Part shown: positions 6,141-7,687 of the stretch, piece by piece | How positions within the stretch are numbered: the stretch's first letter is position 1 | Layout of the letters: the number at the start of each line of letters is the position of its first letter | Source of the DNA: Eubacteriales bacterium | GTDB lineage: Bacteria > Bacillota > Clostridia > Oscillospirales > CAG-272 | Length of the DNA: 7,687 bases | Reading direction: 5' to 3' | Assembly: GCA_028709565.1 (NCBI GenBank) | Contig: JAQVWU010000127.1 | Span: 1 to 7,687, forward strand | Translations under genes and position numbers: made by a program | The notes under the pieces: generated by a model | What the model saw: the letters and a program-made list of their open reading frames with translations, nothing else | Told to the model about the DNA's origin: nothing | The model's database searches: none

Positions 6141-6204
6141 TCCTTTAATCATTTAATCCTTTAATCATTTAATCCTTTAATCATTTAATCCTTTAATCAT
6201 TTAA
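6141..6204. repeat. Four perfect tandem copies of a 16-bp unit
   Basis: The unit TCCTTTAATCATTTAA occurs four times without a mismatch. Each unit is itself two 8-mers differing at one base (TCCTTTAA and TCATTTAA), so the array is eight 8-mers in strict alternation. It fills most of the gap between the CDF stop codon and the Smr gene. On the minus strand each unit carries AAAGGA and ATG, so AAAGGATTAAATG recurs at the unit junctions. The unit length is not a multiple of three, and no long frame crosses it. Confidence 0.95.
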
Positions 6205-6205
6205 T

Positions 6206-7363
6206 TTACGCCTGGTCTATCGTTATTACCGTATAATAGTTTTTGTCGATCTTTTTTATCTTCCCGTCGATTTCGTCTTTAATCTGTGAAGCCGGAATTT
6301 TGTATTCATAGGGTATTACAAGATCGAATATCAGATTGCTGTGGGTGGGTCCGGTGACCATCCTGAAGTCATGCATGGTCACACCGTCATACATGTTTAC
6401 TATCGCATCGACCCTTTCCCGCAGTTCCTCCGCAAAGGGGTCGTCGGTCACGATGGGGTCCAGGTGCACGGCGCAGTGTATGCCGTACATTTCGGACAGT
6501 TCCCTTTCGATATTGTCTATCGCGTCATGGGTCTCATAGACATCTTGTTTACCGTCAACCTCCGCGTGAAACGAGGCGAAGCAGCGCCCGGGTCCGTAAT
6601 TATGTATGACTATGTCATGTATATCCAGCACCTCATCATATTTTTTTACGTATTCGGTTATATGACCGAGCATATCCGGGTCGGGCGGCGCGCCCAGCAG
6701 ATTGTTTGAGGCGTCAACAAGGATTTTCAGACCGGAGATAAAGATAAGCACCGCGACAGCCATTCCCATATACCCGTCGGTATCAAAGCCCGTTATGCGC
6801 GAGATAACCGCGGACAGCAGCACCGCCGAGGTTGCCATCACGTCCGACAGACTGTCGGCGGCAGTGGCTCCCATTACCGACGAATTTATTTTGCGGCCGA
6901 TATTGCGGTTCAGGATATAAAGCCAGCCTTTTGCCGCGATGGAAATCGAAAGTATGACCACCGTAGCGATACCGAATATCGTTTCCTTCGGATGCAGTAT
7001 GCGGTCAAACGATTCGGTCAGCAAACCCACCGCGACATGCATAATAAAAAATGATACAATAATAGATGCTATGTATTCTATACGCGAATGACCGAAGGGG
7101 TGTTCGCGGTCGGCGGGTTTGGAGGATATTTTAAAACTGACAAGGGATATCAGCGAAGAACCGGCGTCGGACAGATTGTTTATGGCGTCCGCGCGGATTG
7201 AAACGCTTGATGCCAGCGTACCTATAATTAACTTACCGAAAAATAGCAGGATATTAACTATAATGCCGACAGTGCCGGTAAACATGCCGTAACTGTGCCT
7301 GACTTTGGGGTTTTGCGTGTCATCGGAATCTGCAACAAACATATGCGTCAGTAAATCTATCAA
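6206..7363 (-). CDS. Cation diffusion facilitator (CDF) metal exporter, manganese-type site residues
   Basis: A membrane antiporter that exports divalent metal ions in exchange for protons. With the TTG start at 7363 it has 385 residues, against about 300 for FieF. Six membrane segments lie near residues 28-48, 54-77, 97-118, 129-150, 162-188 and 198-213. Metal-site residues are visible: Asn62 and Asp66 in segment 2 (DAINNLSDAGSS) and Asp170 and Asp174 in segment 5 (AADSLSD). The NxxxD plus DxxxD pair resembles Mn2+ exporters such as MntE, whereas zinc/iron members have D/HxxxD with His in segment 5. The cytosolic region is long and looks duplicated: HDIVIHNYGPG (249-259) is echoed by HDFRMVTGPTHSN (331-343). 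TTG is preferred because GGAGG lies 7 nt before it; the longest frame starts at GTG 7423 with no such site. Metal choice is an inference. Confidence 0.9.
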   Translation of the reverse strand: MIDLLTHMFVADSDDTQNPKVRHSYGMFTGTVGIIVNILLFFGKLIIGTLASSVSIRADAINNLSDAGSSLISLVSFKISSKPADREHPFGHSRIEYIASIIVSFFIMHVAVGLLTESFDRILHPKETIFGIATVVILSISIAAKGWLYILNRNIGRKINSSVMGATAADSLSDVMATSAVLLSAVISRITGFDTDGYMGMAVAVLIFISGLKILVDASNNLLGAPPDPDMLGHITEYVKKYDEVLDIHDIVIHNYGPGRCFASFHAEVDGKQDVYETHDAIDNIERELSEMYGIHCAVHLDPIVTDDPFAEELRERVDAIVNMYDGVTMHDFRMVTGPTHSNLIFDLVIPYEYKIPASQIKDEIDGKIKKIDKNYYTVITIDQA

Positions 7364-7370
7364 GCGTTCT

Positions 7371-7375
7371 CCTCC
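7371..7375 (-). promoter_or_regulatory. Ribosome binding site GGAGG that sets a TTG start for the CDF gene
   Basis: GGAGG (within GGGAGGAG) lies 7 nt before TTG 7363. The resulting N-terminus, MIDLLTHMFVADSDD, resembles the usual start of this transporter group better than the 20 extra residues from GTG 7423. Confidence 0.75.
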
Positions 7376-7424
7376 CGGCAGACCGTTCCGCCGTATCATA
7401 GTCAGTAAATGTAAAATAAACACG

Positions 7425-7443
7425 AATCCGGACCGGCCGGATT
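7425..7443. promoter_or_regulatory. GC-rich inverted repeat in the CDF leader
   Basis: AATCCGG (7425-7431) and CCGGATT (7437-7443) are exact inverted copies with a 5-bp loop. The repeat lies about 10-25 nt into the inferred CDF transcript, in an otherwise A/T-rich leader. No run of U follows it in the transcript, so it is not a normal terminator. It could be an operator or a leader hairpin. Confidence 0.45.
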
Positions 7444-7458
7444 TTATGTATACCGTAT

Positions 7459-7487
7459 ATTATATTACACCGGCGCTTAATTGTCAA
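7459..7487 (-). promoter_or_regulatory. Perfect consensus promoter of the CDF gene
   Basis: TTGACA (7482-7487), a 17-bp spacer and TATAAT (7459-7464) on the minus strand match the housekeeping consensus exactly. The start would be near 7452, giving a leader of about 90 nt before TTG 7363. Confidence 0.8.
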
Positions 7488-7508
7488 CAAAGCGGGCATT
7501 AAGATAAT
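7481..7508 (+). promoter_or_regulatory. Divergent promoter of the right-edge membrane protein gene
   Basis: TTGTCA (7481-7486), a 16-bp spacer and GATAAT (7503-7508) each match the consensus at five of six positions. The -35 box overlaps that of the minus-strand promoter by five bases. The start would be near 7515, with a leader of about 100 nt containing the 11-bp repeat. Confidence 0.5.
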
Positions 7509-7539
7509 ATTAAAAATTAAACAAGATGAGATGATGAAA

Positions 7540-7600
7540 AGATGACAATAAGATGATAATCAGATGATAATCAGATGATAATCAGATGATAATCAGATGA
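7540..7600. repeat. 11-bp tandem repeat in the leader of the right-edge gene
   Basis: AGATGATAATC occurs four times without error (7551-7594), preceded by a copy with two changes (7540-7550) and followed by the partial copy AGATGA (7595-7600). Each junction forms the dyad TGATAATCA. The 11-bp period is near one helical turn, so all dyads lie on one face of the DNA. The array lies between the inferred plus-strand promoter and the start codon. Confidence 0.93.
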
Positions 7601-7612
7601 CAGGAAAAAACC

Positions 7613-7687
7613 GTGAATGAAGCTATTGCCGCAGCGATAGTCTGCGCCGTTATATTTTTTCTGGTCTGCGCTTTTTACAACGGTCTG
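7613..7687 (+). CDS. Start of a membrane-anchored protein, possibly LemA family (cut off by the window)
   Basis: GTG at 7613 opens a frame of 25 codons to the window edge. AGGA lies 7 nt upstream, and an in-frame TGA at 7598-7600 rules out an earlier start. The translated stretch is a single hydrophobic segment (residues 4-22: AIAAAIVCAVIFFLVCAFY) directly followed by Asn-Gly-Leu. LemA proteins begin with one membrane segment followed by YNxLV and a coiled-coil-rich helical domain, so the FYNGL ending suggests that family; with so little sequence this is a guess. It is transcribed away from the CDF gene. Confidence 0.5.
   Translation, partial: MNEAIAAAIVCAVIFFLVCAFYNGL

Noticed and set aside
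6141..6204. CRISPR-like or origin-type iterons
   Set aside because: The units are directly adjacent without spacers and no replication, integration or CRISPR gene is nearby; a tandem repeat is sufficient.
6206..7423. GTG at 7423 as the start of the CDF gene
   Set aside because: There is no ribosome binding site before it, whereas GGAGG precedes TTG 7363, where the protein takes up the family's usual N-terminus.
7364..7452. A manganese (yybP-ykoY) riboswitch in the CDF leader
   Set aside because: The leader of about 90 nt shows only a short GC-rich dyad and none of the conserved loop sequences I would expect for that riboswitch.

Overview
The window looks like a carbohydrate-use locus from an anaerobic member of the Bacillota, probably a gut-type Clostridia lineage. 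This is inferred from strong GGAGG-type ribosome binding sites, sigma-A-like TTGACA/TATAAT promoters, GTG and TTG starts, a glutamate-rich lipoprotein of the sugar-binding type, and a CDF transporter of a form I associate with Clostridia. No RNA gene, CRISPR array or mobile element was seen.

Bases 1-5234 hold a five-gene block on the minus strand. In order of transcription it encodes a sugar phosphate isomerase/epimerase-like TIM barrel, a Gfo/Idh/MocA oxidoreductase, a D-galactonate dehydratase (DgoD), a solute-binding lipoprotein, and the N-terminal two-thirds or so of an alpha-L-fucosidase-like (GH29) hydrolase that runs off the left edge. The first two genes overlap and the remaining gaps are 28-60 bp, so the block is probably one operon. 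Facing away from it on the plus strand is an L-fucose mutarotase gene (fucU).

Bases 5235-5437 form the shared control region. It holds a minus-strand promoter with a LacI-type palindrome on its start point, a plus-strand promoter for fucU bracketed by a perfect 12-bp inverted repeat, and a second inverted repeat over the fucU start point. Together the genes suggest that a fucosylated, galactose-containing glycan is bound outside the cell and trimmed inside it. L-fucose anomers would then be handled by FucU, and a galactose-like sugar would be oxidised and dehydrated. The kinase, aldolase, permeases and regulator are not in this window.

Bases 5856-7363 hold two minus-strand genes unrelated to sugar use: a small stand-alone Smr-domain protein, and a CDF-family metal transporter with metal-site residues of the manganese type. 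They are separated by four perfect copies of a 16-bp repeat. Bases 7364-7612 are a divergent control region. It has two promoters whose -35 boxes overlap, one of them a perfect consensus, followed by an 11-bp tandem repeat. The window ends in the first 25 codons of a membrane protein that may be of the LemA family.
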